Assembly (NCBI RefSeq): GCF_000306965.1
Contig: NZ_JH976440.1
Coordinates: 85,653 to 149,652 of the forward strand
Length of the DNA: 64,000 nt
Reading direction: 5' to 3'
Source of the DNA: Amphibacillus jilinensis Y1
GTDB lineage: Bacteria > Bacillota > Bacilli > Bacillales > Amphibacillaceae
Shown: piece after piece, positions 46,522 through 55,432 of the stretch
Position numbering within the stretch: position 1 is the stretch's first letter
Layout: each line of letters opens with the position of its first letter
Made by a program: the position numbers and the translations under genes
Notes under the pieces: model-generated
Seen by the model: only the letters and a program-made list of their open reading frames with translations
What the model was told of the DNA's origin: nothing
Databases searched by the model: none

Positions 46522-46552
46522 GAGAGTAACAACCTTGTGATAACTTAATTTG

Positions 46553-46628
46553 CAAATTGAGGGCGCTGCTTTTGCGATTATTGCAAACAACCCCGGCTTT
46601 TTTTATAAAAAGTCGGGGTTGTTTTTTT
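46553..46628 (+). promoter_or_regulatory. Leader element with terminator-like hairpin before the glucanotransferase gene
   Basis: Same element as at 45753-45829, in the sense direction. The hairpin 46585-46624 has an 18-bp stem with one G-U pair and a 4-nt loop, followed by eight T (46622-46629). A run-through is needed to express the gene. An upstream imperfect palindrome TTTGC-GATTATT-GCAAA ends inside the left arm of the hairpin (GCAAA overlaps AAACAACC), so the two structures compete. Confidence 0.7.
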
Positions 46629-46645
46629 TGAGAAAGGAGGATCGT

Positions 46646-46696
46646 TTGTCGTTCAACATATTTCAAAAATTGAAGGGTTGTGAACAATATGCTTAA
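46646..46696 (+). CDS. Possible 16-residue leader peptide overlapping the glucanotransferase start
   Basis: After the hairpin the best ribosome site of the transcript, AAAGGAGG (46633-46640), is five bases from a TTG that opens a frame [16 protein letters not shown] ending at TAA 46694-46696, in a different frame from the enzyme. It overlaps the enzyme's ATG at 46689. Translational coupling is possible. The frame is short and could be chance. Confidence 0.3.
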   Translation: MSFNIFQKLKGCEQYA

Positions 46697-48806
46697 TAAA
46701 TTTTTTCTAAAAATGAAAGCGATTGCGTTTGTCGGTATTGTATTTGTGGTTTTTTTAGCGTTAGCAAATGATGTGTATGCCGCTAGCCAACTAAATAAAG
46801 TGAATTATTCCAAAGATACCATTTATCAAATTGTGACAGATCGATTCCTTGACGGTGATCCTTCTAATAACCCTGATGGCGCATTGTATAGCGAAACAGA
46901 TTTGCATAAATACATGGGAGGTGATTGGAAAGGGATAACAGAAAAGATAGAAGATCATTACTTTACTGATCTAGGGATTACTGCATTATGGATTTCCCAG
47001 CCTGTTGAGAATGTTTATGCTGTTCACCCTGAAGGCTATACCTCTTACCATGGTTATTGGGCTAGAGACTATAAAAAAACCAATCCATTCTATGGAAGCT
47101 TTAATGACTTTGATGAGTTAATATCTACGGCGCACAGCCATGGCATTAAAATAATCATGGATTTTACACCCAATCACTCTTCACCAGCCTTGAAAACGGA
47201 TAGTGATTATGTAGAAAACGGAGCTATTTATGACAATGGATCATTAATTGGTAATTACTCAAATGATATGGATTTATTCCATCATAACGGTGGTACGGAT
47301 TTTTCATCTTATGAAGATGGTATTTATCGAAATCTATATGATCTAGCTGATTATGATTTACAAAATCAAACCATCGATCAATACCTTAAAGAATCGATAG
47401 AGTTGTGGCTAGACAAAGGTATTGATGGCATAAGAGTGGATGCCGTAAAGCATATGTCACAGGGCTGGCAAGAAACCCTAACCAATCACATTTATTCCTA
47501 TCAACCTGTCTTTACATTCGGTGAATGGTTTTTAGGTGAAAATGAAATCGATCCAAGAAATCACTATTTTGCCAATGAGAGTGGTATGAGTTTGCTAGAC
47601 TTTCAATTTGGCCAACAAATTAGAGGCGTACTTATGTCTAAAGAAGATGATTGGACCGATTTTCATACGATGATTGAAGATACATCCAATAGCTATAACG
47701 AAGTCATTGATCAAGTCACATTTATTGATAATCATGATATGAGCAGATTCCATAAAGAAGATCGTGCGAAGACCAATACAGATATAGCCTTGGCTGTCCT
47801 ACTTACCTCTCGCGGGGTGCCAACGATTTATTATGGCACAGAACACTATTTAACAGGTGAATCTGATCCAGAAAACAGGAAGCCAATGCCCAGTTTTGAT
47901 CGAACAACAACAGCTTATCAAATAATAAGTAACTTAGCACATTTGCGTCAATCAAACCCAGCTTTAGGTTATGGTACAACAACAGAACGTTGGCTTAATG
48001 AAGACGTCTATATATTTGAGAGAAAATTTGGTGACAATGTCGTGGTTACTGCTGTAAATAGTGGTGAGCAAAGTTACACCATTAATAATCTTCAGACATC
48101 ATTATTAGAAGGTACCCATCCCGATGTATTAGAAGGTTTAATGGGTGGGGATGCTCTTCAGATAGATGAAAAAGGGCAAGCCAGCACGTTTGAATTAAAA
48201 GCAAATGAAGTAGCAGTTTGGGAAGTAACCGCCGAATCAAACGCACCATTAATTGGTCATGTCGGCCCAATGGTGGGGCAAGCTGGAAATGAAATTACGA
48301 TAAGCGGCGAAGGCTTTGGCGAAGGACAAGGCACAGTACTGTTCGGCAGTGATCAAGCTAGTATTGTATCTTGGGGAGATTCAGAAATAGTAGTCAATGT
48401 TCCTGATATACCAGGTAATCACTATAACATTGAAGTCGTAACAAATGGTAATAAGGAAAGTAACCCTTACTCAGACTTTGAGATCTTAACAAATAAATTA
48501 ATACCTGTTCGGTTTATCGTTGAAGAGGCCGTAACTGATTACGGTACGTCTGTATATCTTGTTGGTAATACACAAGAGCTAGGGAACTGGGATACAGATA
48601 AAGCAATTGGGCCATTTTTCAATCAAATAATAGCGCAATATCCAACATGGTACTACGATATAAGTGTTCCGGCTGATTATACACTGGAATACAAATTTAT
48701 TAAGAAAGATGCGCTTGGAAATGTAGTTTGGGAGAGTGGGACTAATCGCTCCTACGATACGCCAACTGATGGGACAGATACGTTAACTTCAACATGGAGA
48801 AATTAA
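46689..48806 (+). CDS. Secreted cyclodextrin glucanotransferase (GH13, CGTase type)
   Basis: A 705-residue exported enzyme with the five-domain CGTase plan: signal peptide ending near DVYA, catalytic barrel A with domain B, domain C, an IPT/TIG domain D ([20 protein letters not shown]) and a C-terminal CBM20 starch-binding domain E (VPVRF-like start, [13 protein letters not shown]). Catalytic residues are present: Asp in [12 protein letters not shown], Glu in FTFGEWFLG and Asp in [12 protein letters not shown]. The central aromatic Tyr of CGTases is kept in YRNLYDLAD. The following LNHNN loop reads YDLQN, and the domain B loop after PVENVY is shorter than in classical CGTases, so the ring size or hydrolysis ratio may differ. 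The ATG at 46689 follows a weak GAAGGG. The next gene is a cyclomaltodextrinase. Confidence 0.88.
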   Translation: MLNKFFLKMKAIAFVGIVFVVFLALANDVYAASQLNKVNYSKDTIYQIVTDRFLDGDPSNNPDGALYSETDLHKYMGGDWKGITEKIEDHYFTDLGITALWISQPVENVYAVHPEGYTSYHGYWARDYKKTNPFYGSFNDFDELISTAHSHGIKIIMDFTPNHSSPALKTDSDYVENGAIYDNGSLIGNYSNDMDLFHHNGGTDFSSYEDGIYRNLYDLADYDLQNQTIDQYLKESIELWLDKGIDGIRVDAVKHMSQGWQETLTNHIYSYQPVFTFGEWFLGENEIDPRNHYFANESGMSLLDFQFGQQIRGVLMSKEDDWTDFHTMIEDTSNSYNEVIDQVTFIDNHDMSRFHKEDRAKTNTDIALAVLLTSRGVPTIYYGTEHYLTGESDPENRKPMPSFDRTTTAYQIISNLAHLRQSNPALGYGTTTERWLNEDVYIFERKFGDNVVVTAVNSGEQSYTINNLQTSLLEGTHPDVLEGLMGGDALQIDEKGQASTFELKANEVAVWEVTAESNAPLIGHVGPMVGQAGNEITISGEGFGEGQGTVLFGSDQASIVSWGDSEIVVNVPDIPGNHYNIEVVTNGNKESNPYSDFEILTNKLIPVRFIVEEAVTDYGTSVYLVGNTQELGNWDTDKAIGPFFNQIIAQYPTWYYDISVPADYTLEYKFIKKDALGNVVWESGTNRSYDTPTDGTDTLTSTWRN

Positions 48807-48836
48807 ATCTAATCTAGAGGCAATGTTTGAATAACT

Positions 48837-48869
48837 AAACAACCCCATTAACTATTAATGGGGTTGTTT
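48837..48869 (+). promoter_or_regulatory. AACAACCCC-type hairpin between glucanotransferase and cyclomaltodextrinase
   Basis: AAACAACCCCATTAA-CTA-TTAATGGGGTTGTTT is a perfect 15-bp stem, 24 bases before the next start. The outer ten pairs equal those of the two leader hairpins at 45757 and 46585; the inner part differs. It could end the first transcript partly or set the ratio of the two enzymes. Confidence 0.75.
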
Positions 48870-48892
48870 AATGGAGAAAAGGAGAATGTAAT

Positions 48893-50650
48893 TTGTTAAT
48901 GGAAGGTATTAAACATAGAGCTATTCAGCCATATGTTTATGGCAAAAATGAAAATGAAATTCAAATCATGCTAGAAACAAGTCGAGATGATATGAAAACA
49001 GTTGAATTGATATTTGGTGACCCTTATGACTTTGTAGAAGATAAATGGCAATATCATACGTTACCCTTGCTTAAAACAGGTAAATCAAAAATAAAAGACT
49101 ATTGGAAACTAACCCTTACACCAAAACATCGAAGGCTTCGCTATGGTTTTCGATGCATCGATCAACATAACCAAGTCGTGATTGTGACAGAAAAAGGCTA
49201 TCATACTGAAATAACGAATAATATACAGAGCTATTTCTGCTTCCCTTATTTACACAAAAAAGATATATTTCAAGCGCCAGAATGGGTAAAGGAAACAGTA
49301 TGGTATCAAATATTCCCTGAACGATTTGCAAATGGTGATGCTTCAACAAATCCGGAGCATACGTTACCATGGGGTTCAATCACGCCTAAACAAGATAGTT
49401 ACTTTGGGGGAGATTTTCAAGGGATTATCAATCACCTCGACTATTTACAAAAACTCGGTATTACAGGCATATATTTATGTCCAATTTTCAAAGCAGCTTC
49501 TAATCATAAGTATGATACGATTGATTACATGGAGATTGATCCACAATTTGGTGATAAATCCACTTTTCGAGAGCTCGTTAAGCAATGTCACCAACGAGGT
49601 ATTCGCGTCATGCTTGATGCGGTATTCAATCATAGCGGCTATTATTTTGAACCTTTTCAAGATGTTCTGAAAAATGGGGAAGCGTCGCCATATAAGGAAT
49701 GGTTTCACATATGGGACTTCCCCGTGCAAACAAAGCCCTCGCCTAATTATGATTGTTTTGGTTTTGTATCAAACATGCCAAAATTGAACACTGAAAATCC
49801 CGAAGTAAAAAACTATTTACTTGAGGTTGCACGCTATTGGATTGAAGCATTTGATATTGATGGTTGGCGTTTAGATGTAGCCAATGAAGTTGATCATAAC
49901 TTCTGGCGCGACTTCCGAAGCGTGGTTAAATCAGTCAAACCAGATGCTTATATATTAGGGGAAGTTTGGCATGACGCCCTGCCATGGCTAGAGGGAGATC
50001 AATTTGACGCAGTAATGAATTACCCATTTACAACAAGTGTGATTGATTTTTTTGCTAAAGACAAGATAACGACCACTCAATTCGCTAACCAGATCACAGA
50101 TCTATTGCACATGTATCCAGAGCCTGTAAGTGAAGTAGCTTTTAACTTGTTAGATAGTCATGACACCGCACGTATCCTAACATTGGCAAACGAAGATGAA
50201 GAACGGATGCGCTTAATATATGTTTTTCTCTTCTCTTTTATTGGCACACCATGCATCTATTACGGTGATGAAATAGGGTTAAGTGGTGGCGAAGAACCCG
50301 ATTGCCGGAAGTGCATGGAATGGGATGAGACCAAACAAGATCAACAACTATTTCAGTTTATTCAACAGTTAATAACCATGCGAAAAGAAATAGCAGCGTT
50401 TGGTAATTTAAGCACTTTTCGTTTTCTACAAATAAACGATCAAGAAAAAGTCATTGCTTATGAGAAGCAAAAAAAGCAAGAAAAAGTTATTATTGTTTTA
50501 AACAATGATTCAAAAGCTAAAACGATAGCTGTAGCGGCGTTGAATGGGAAACGTGTAAAAGAATGCTTTTCCGGAAATGAAATGACTTTTGGAGCAAATG
50601 CAACAGTTAAACTTGCACCATTTGGTTTTACTTGTTTTCAATTACATTAA
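48893..50650 (+). CDS. Cytoplasmic cyclomaltodextrinase / neopullulanase (GH13_20)
   Basis: A 585-residue enzyme with no signal peptide. An N-terminal CBM34 domain (about 1-125) that forms the dimer active-site lid is followed by the GH13 barrel: VWYQIFPERFANGD, the calcium-region YDTIDYMEIDPQFG, VMLDAVFNHSG, nucleophile Asp in IDGWRLDVANEVDH, acid Glu in YILGEVWHD, and Asp in NLLDSHDTAR. Members open cyclodextrins and cut pullulan to panose. Placed after a CGTase gene, it should open imported cyclodextrins inside the cell. The start is TTG at 48893, eight bases after AAAGGAG; the ATG at 48899 is 14 bases away. Repeat copy 13 follows. Confidence 0.9.
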   Translation: MLMEGIKHRAIQPYVYGKNENEIQIMLETSRDDMKTVELIFGDPYDFVEDKWQYHTLPLLKTGKSKIKDYWKLTLTPKHRRLRYGFRCIDQHNQVVIVTEKGYHTEITNNIQSYFCFPYLHKKDIFQAPEWVKETVWYQIFPERFANGDASTNPEHTLPWGSITPKQDSYFGGDFQGIINHLDYLQKLGITGIYLCPIFKAASNHKYDTIDYMEIDPQFGDKSTFRELVKQCHQRGIRVMLDAVFNHSGYYFEPFQDVLKNGEASPYKEWFHIWDFPVQTKPSPNYDCFGFVSNMPKLNTENPEVKNYLLEVARYWIEAFDIDGWRLDVANEVDHNFWRDFRSVVKSVKPDAYILGEVWHDALPWLEGDQFDAVMNYPFTTSVIDFFAKDKITTTQFANQITDLLHMYPEPVSEVAFNLLDSHDTARILTLANEDEERMRLIYVFLFSFIGTPCIYYGDEIGLSGGEEPDCRKCMEWDETKQDQQLFQFIQQLITMRKEIAAFGNLSTFRFLQINDQEKVIAYEKQKKQEKVIIVLNNDSKAKTIAVAALNGKRVKECFSGNEMTFGANATVKLAPFGFTCFQLH

Positions 50651-50685
50651 AAAGTTCTCGCTCGCTTCCTAAGCGAAACTTCAAA

Positions 50686-50842
50686 AACATAACGATCATT
50701 CAATCAGGCGACATTTTCGTTCTAGCCCGCCGATTCGTTCATGTGTGAATCAGGATCTCAACGTCCGTTATCTCTCGCCAAAATAGATAAGCTCTGTTAT
50801 CTATTTTGAGCGAGGCATTTGACGAACGCGTACCTATGATCA
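50686..50842 (+). repeat. Structured intergenic repeat, copy 13
   Basis: CATTCAATCAGGCGACATTT, CGTTCTAGCCCGCCGATTCG, GTGTGAATCAGGATCTCAAC and GTCCGTTATCTCTCGCC. The second hairpin is strong: CTCGCCAAAATAGATAA pairs with TTATCTATTTTGAGCGAG, with stem bases changed together relative to the consensus. It ends GACGAACGCGTACC, TATGATCA. Confidence 0.8.
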
Positions 50843-50876
50843 CATTGCTTTGAATGATTTACTTGATTGCCTGAAA

Positions 50877-52556
50877 CTAAAACCTCCCCGATTTAAAGAT
50901 AGAGTATAATAACCAAATAAACATCGATACGGCTACAAAAAAACCAATTTCAATCGCAGGCAGACTCCAAATTAATGAGCCTTGCCCTGATAACGCTGAT
51001 CCAATAATTAATCCTACCATAATAATACTAAAAGCCAATAGAACGATGGCGAAAGAGAGTTGATTACTGATTCGATCCATCTTTTTTAATAACAGTTTTA
51101 AATCCGGGAGTACAATTTCAATGCGGATCTTGTCGTTCTTGATCACAGAGGATAAGTGCTTTAATTGCTTTGGTAAGGAAGTAAAAAGTTCACTAAACGC
51201 CCATACTTGATCGACTGCATTTTGAATGATCCGTTTCGGATGATATCGCTCACGCAACATTTTACGCCCAAATGGTTCAGCTATTTCAACAATACTAAGT
51301 TCGGGATCTAATTGTTCAATCGTCCCTTCTAAAGTAAGTAGTGTTTTACCGAGTAAGGTAAAGTCCGCTGACAACTCAATTTTATGTTTATAAGCAACCT
51401 CAAATAGCTCACGAATTGCATCAGCTAAACTAATTTCACTTAAAGCGACACGATAATATTTATCCATTAACAAATCAACATCTTCTTTTAACGCCACTTT
51501 ATCAATTGCTTCTGGTGCTACACCCATTTCCAACATCACATCAACCATTTTCCCTGTGTCCTCTTGCATCAGGGCAATCAATAACGTCCCAAATTGCTGT
51601 TTCATCTCTTCTGTTAATCGCCCGACCATTCCGAAGTCTAACAAAGCGATCTTTTCATCTGGTAAAACGAGAATATTACCAGGGTGTGGATCAGCATGGA
51701 AAAATCCATCTATTAATACTTGCTGGAAAGTCGCTCGTGTTAATTGCTCAGCTATTTTCTTCTTGTCATATCCTGTTACTTTGCCTTCGGTTAAATCTTT
51801 TAGTTTAATTCCATCTATATATTCCATTACCAATACCTTAGACGTCGTTAATTCGCTATTTACACTTGGAATATAGACAGATTCATTATCACTAAACTGC
51901 ATAGCTATACGGTTGGTGTTCCTTGCCTCATTAATATAATCAAGTTCTGCCCTAATTGTTTTAGCAAATTCCTCAACCACTTCACGGGCACGATAGCGTA
52001 CCGCCCACTCTATCCTTAACTCTGCTAAAGTTGCCATTTCTTTCATAATTTCAAAATCAGTTTCGATTTTATTTTCAATGTCTGGACGTTGTACTTTCAC
52101 CGCCACACGTTCACCTGTCTTCAATGTAGCCAGATGCACTTGTCCGATTGAAGCAGCTGCTAACGGGGTTTTATCTATGTCTAGAAAATGTTGCTCTGGG
52201 GAGGAGCCAAGCTCTTGCTCAAGGATGGCATAGACCTGTTGATAGGAAAAAGGGGGGACATGATTTTGTAATTTCTCTAACTCTTGAATAATATTTTCCG
52301 GGAAAAGATCACGCCGTGTACTAGCAATTTGACCAAATTTAATAAATGTTGGCCCTAGCTCTTCAAGAATTAAGCGGATGCGTTCACCTAATGTTTTCTG
52401 CTCTGCTTTAGGATTTCGTTCTTTATATAACCGTTTCGGAATCAGATGTAAATCGCTTAAGCCTAATTCTTTTAGTAAAAAACCTAGACCGTTACGGGAA
52501 AAAGCAACAATAATATCTTTATAGCGTTGCAAATGGCGCATTCTTTTTTCGAACAT
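50877..52556 (-). CDS. UbiB/AarF/ABC1-family atypical kinase-like protein
   Basis: A 559-residue membrane protein of the UbiB family. The KxGQ motif lies in FIKFGQIASTRRDLFPENII, the A-rich nucleotide loop in AAASIGQVHLA, VAVKVQRPDIE is the lysine strand, ELDYINEARN the ExD region, and FFHADPHPGNILV with ALLDFGMVG the catalytic and metal segments. Two C-terminal helices (about 500-520 and 528-552) anchor it. Family members support quinone or isoprenoid lipid metabolism. The ATG at 52556 is better spaced from GGGGGAG than that at 52559. A phasin-like gene lies 26 bases upstream in the same operon, a common pair in Bacillaceae. Confidence 0.9.
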   Translation of the reverse strand: MFEKRMRHLQRYKDIIVAFSRNGLGFLLKELGLSDLHLIPKRLYKERNPKAEQKTLGERIRLILEELGPTFIKFGQIASTRRDLFPENIIQELEKLQNHVPPFSYQQVYAILEQELGSSPEQHFLDIDKTPLAAASIGQVHLATLKTGERVAVKVQRPDIENKIETDFEIMKEMATLAELRIEWAVRYRAREVVEEFAKTIRAELDYINEARNTNRIAMQFSDNESVYIPSVNSELTTSKVLVMEYIDGIKLKDLTEGKVTGYDKKKIAEQLTRATFQQVLIDGFFHADPHPGNILVLPDEKIALLDFGMVGRLTEEMKQQFGTLLIALMQEDTGKMVDVMLEMGVAPEAIDKVALKEDVDLLMDKYYRVALSEISLADAIRELFEVAYKHKIELSADFTLLGKTLLTLEGTIEQLDPELSIVEIAEPFGRKMLRERYHPKRIIQNAVDQVWAFSELFTSLPKQLKHLSSVIKNDKIRIEIVLPDLKLLLKKMDRISNQLSFAIVLLAFSIIMVGLIIGSALSGQGSLIWSLPAIEIGFFVAVSMFIWLLYSIFKSGRF

Positions 52557-52582
52557 CATATCTCCCCCTTAATACAACAACA

Positions 52583-52852
52583 TTACTGTTCTTGATTGAT
52601 TTGAGCTTCTAATTTGGCTAAACGTGCCTCTAACCGATTGATATCATCTTTGGTTGCTACATTTAATTCACTTAGGATATTGCGATGGGTGTCTTGACCT
52701 TTTTTGTAAAACTCATTAAAAAACGCCTTTGATTCCTCCTTCGTCATTTCTCCTTTTTTAACAAGATCATCAATTACACGTTCCGCATGTTCAATGCTCG
52801 TTGCGGCTAATCCTAACCCTAATGCTAACCCTTTTTTGAACGTATCCATCAT
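52583..52852 (-). CDS. Phasin-like small coiled-coil protein
   Basis: An 89-residue protein. A glycine- and alanine-rich N-terminus (KKGLALGLGLAATSIEHAER) leads to an amphipathic helix, VIDDLVKKGEMTKEESKAFF, and a C-terminal coiled coil INRLEARLAKLEAQI. This pattern matches the PhaF/PhaI-like or phasin-related proteins often found next to UbiB genes in Firmicutes. Family members bind polyester granules or act as membrane-associated scaffolds; neither is shown here. It is first in a two-gene operon with the UbiB gene. AAAGGAG precedes the ATG. Confidence 0.7.
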   Translation of the reverse strand: MMDTFKKGLALGLGLAATSIEHAERVIDDLVKKGEMTKEESKAFFNEFYKKGQDTHRNILSELNVATKDDINRLEARLAKLEAQINQEQ

Positions 52853-53101
52853 CGCTTTTCACTCCTTTCGTTTTATTTACTTATTATATGTATCTTCCTC
52901 AATTCTCATTTAATTAAACCAAATACTAGGATGATTTTATTCAAGTTAAGCTTCCGTTCGAGTGTCTGTTAGCTTAGTTGTCTCCTTTTTCACTCCAGGT
53001 CATCAAACCGCTACTTTGTCCTTCAGCGAAGAAGTTAACTTTACACACTTTTCTTACCACGCATTTGGCTCTAATTGTTCCTCTCCTAACCAATACATTA
53101 G

Positions 53102-53141
53102 ACAAAGCGTTTATGCTCGACAACAGACATAAACGCTTTGT
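53102..53141 (-). terminator. Terminator of the alpha-amylase gene
   Basis: ACAAAGCGTTTATG and CATAAACGCTTTGT form a perfect 14-bp stem with a 12-nt loop, eight bases past the amylase stop. The rest of 52853-53100 is AT-rich and should hold the promoter of the phasin-UbiB operon. Confidence 0.85.
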
Positions 53142-53148
53142 TTCGGTT

Positions 53149-54867
53149 TTAGTTATTAAAATTAAAATGGATATCATTATCCCTATCTTCTACAGTGTAG
53201 GTCCGATTAGCACCGCTCTCCCAAACAACATTATTACCGTTTCTTTTGATTGCTTTATACTCAAATGTTGTCCCAATAGGCAACTGAACAGTAGCTTGCC
53301 AACTTGGATAGGTGGTAATATTGGCTAGTAGCGCCGCAGTCGGCTCCCAACTACCAAGCTCAGCAATATTACCGGCAATATAAACATTTTGCCCCCAATT
53401 CGTTGTTGCTTGATTGATATGAAAAGTAACGGGGACAAGTTCATTGCCTGGGTCACTCCCTCCATTATCTTGACCATCATATAAAACGGCAACACTTCCG
53501 CTACCTATCGTTCCAGTGATTCTGCCGTTCGAGACCGTAAAGCTTTCATTACCACTCGCTTGATTGATATAAGTGCCATCTGATAAATTAGTCGTAGCAT
53601 TTAATTCCGTGCGACTACCAAGATTGACAATAGTCATACCATCTTGTCCACGTTCAATAAACATGATGTCATTACTCATCGGTCTTAAATATTCACTTGT
53701 GTCGGCCATCGCCTGGCGAAAATGATTAACAGCGACAACATCCGGATGCTTCCACCAATCATTTCCCGCTTGACCTAGTTGATTGGAAAACTTACCACTT
53801 CCTGCTGGACGATTAAAATAAAGTGGCGTTGATTCAGCGCGACTTGCAATCAGTGCCCATCCCATTCTCAGTTGCCACTCACTCATCGCCGTGGATTCCT
53901 CTGAATCATTGGCATAGGTATCGTGAGATTCAACCCACGTCACCAGTTTATCCGGATCAACATTCACACCGTAATCCTGCATGTCACGAACATTTGGATT
54001 ACTATTAAAACCAACTGCATGTCTCACCCGATCACCATAGTGGGAAGGGGTAACACCCATATATTCGGCATAGCTTGAGAATCGGTCAGCCCCACCTTGA
54101 AGAACTTCTCCATAAATAAAAAGCGCTTCCTTATTATTTAGTGCCCCTAGTACACGAGGCCAGAAGTTCGATCCTACTTGATCATCCGGCAATTCAATAT
54201 GCTTAGCTGCATCAAAACGAAAACCAGCTGCTCCTAATTCAATTGCATCATTTAAGAAGTCAATCACCTTGTCTTGTAATTCTTGATTGGCTGTATTGAG
54301 ATCAGGTAATCCAATCCCCCAATGTGTCACTTGATAACGATTATTCCAATCTTGGACTCCCCTTGGCTCTCTCCAAAAATCAGGGTTATTTAAAATAATC
54401 GGATCGACATTTGGACTTGGTGTATACTGCAGAGATCCACCACCAGCGTTAGCCATGTGGTTGGGAATAACGTCGACAATAATATCAATACCATATGATT
54501 CCGCAGCTTCACAGAGCTGTTTAAATGCTTCTCTGTCACCTAATTGTGTATTACCAATCTCAAAATTAATCGGTTGATAAAGAATCCACCATTGGCTACC
54601 TGCCATCAACGGTTCCTTATTAGCTTGGATTGGTGACGTTTGGATTCGATTAAACCCAGCATCTGCAATATCCGCTAAGTGGGTTCTAATGGTATCAAAA
54701 GACCAATTCCACGCATGGAAAATTGCACTATCATCTGTATCTATCAATTGATTCGTTTCAACACTTGTTTCAGATTGGGCAAGAACGGGTGCAGACATAC
54801 GCCATCCAAGACCTAAAAAAACAAAGATAACACCAAGACAAAACAGTAACTTTAAATTTTTCCTCAT
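53149..54867 (-). CDS. Secreted alpha-amylase with CBM20 starch-binding domain
   Basis: A 572-residue exported enzyme. A signal peptide (about 1-28) is followed by a GH13 barrel of the B. subtilis AmyE type: AIFHAWNWSFDTIRTHLADI, NRIQTSPIQANKEP, DIIVDVIPNHMAN, nucleophile Asp in AAGFRFDAAKHIELP, acid Glu in LFIYGEVLQGG and Asp in VTWVESHDTYAND. A C domain and then a CBM20 (VPVTFHINQATTNWGQNVYI, IAELGSWEP) bind raw starch. The ATG at 54867, eight bases after AAAGGAG, is chosen; the frame to 54984 crosses the operator. Its CBM20 closely resembles that of the glucanotransferase. A CGCAA-N5-TTGCG operator and a cre lie upstream. Confidence 0.93.
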   Translation of the reverse strand: MRKNLKLLFCLGVIFVFLGLGWRMSAPVLAQSETSVETNQLIDTDDSAIFHAWNWSFDTIRTHLADIADAGFNRIQTSPIQANKEPLMAGSQWWILYQPINFEIGNTQLGDREAFKQLCEAAESYGIDIIVDVIPNHMANAGGGSLQYTPSPNVDPIILNNPDFWREPRGVQDWNNRYQVTHWGIGLPDLNTANQELQDKVIDFLNDAIELGAAGFRFDAAKHIELPDDQVGSNFWPRVLGALNNKEALFIYGEVLQGGADRFSSYAEYMGVTPSHYGDRVRHAVGFNSNPNVRDMQDYGVNVDPDKLVTWVESHDTYANDSEESTAMSEWQLRMGWALIASRAESTPLYFNRPAGSGKFSNQLGQAGNDWWKHPDVVAVNHFRQAMADTSEYLRPMSNDIMFIERGQDGMTIVNLGSRTELNATTNLSDGTYINQASGNESFTVSNGRITGTIGSGSVAVLYDGQDNGGSDPGNELVPVTFHINQATTNWGQNVYIAGNIAELGSWEPTAALLANITTYPSWQATVQLPIGTTFEYKAIKRNGNNVVWESGANRTYTVEDRDNDIHFNFNN

Positions 54868-54947
54868 CAGTTGCACTCCTTTTTTTAAAAAATATGAGAA
54901 CATTACAACTTTTTTATTTGTTTTGACTGTAGCATTTATTTGTTTTT

Positions 54948-55083
54948 CGCAATACGCTTGCGCTTTAATTTCACCTCCATCCATTAAAGTAAAGTGTTGT
55001 CAAAATTAACCCTTGTTGAATGATTAATTTTCATCCTTTACACAACACTGTCCTGCTCTCTCTTTTTAGTGCAAGCGTTTTCA
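54948..55083 (-). promoter_or_regulatory. MalR-type operator and cre before the amylase gene
   Basis: On the minus strand CGCAAGCGTATTGCG (54948-54962) has CGCAA/TTGCG arms, like the MalR operator CGCAAACGTTTGCG of streptococci. TGCAAGCGTTTTCA at 55070-55083 matches the cre consensus at 13 of 14 positions, and its first ten bases recur in the mdxE promoter. The amylase and importer are thus likely under the same repressors. The remainder of 54868-55432 holds repeat copy 14. Confidence 0.65.
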
Positions 55084-55181
55084 TTTTATGTTAAAAAAAT
55101 ATAGCGAGACAAACATCACATATATTAAAACATTTATCCTATTGCTTGTAAAGTGTTTTAACAACCTTTTTTTAGGATAAA

Positions 55182-55332
55182 ACATACCTTCAATCAGTGG
55201 CGTTCTCATTCCTCTCGCATTGATTGGCCGGTGAATGAGTCAGAGCATTACCGTCCGTTAGCGCCGATCTCAAATGAGCTCTACTCGCTCATTTGAGATC
55301 GGCGTTTTACGAGCGGTTACCTGTGATGAACA
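55182..55332 (+). repeat. Structured intergenic repeat, copy 14
   Basis: ATACCTTCAATCAGTGGCGT, CGCATTGATTGG, GAGTCAGAGCATTACCGTCC then GTTAGC. The second hairpin is a perfect 16 bp, GCCGATCTCAAATGAG / CTCATTTGAGATCGGC, whose sequence differs from the family consensus on both arms. GTTTTACGAGCGGTTACCTG and TGATGAA end it. Confidence 0.85.
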
Positions 55333-55432
55333 TAAACTTCTAGTTTTAAAATTTTATGTATACCTAGTCGGTTAAAAAACAAACGTATTCCCAATGATAA
55401 ATTTACATAGGCATACGCTCGACTTTAATTGT

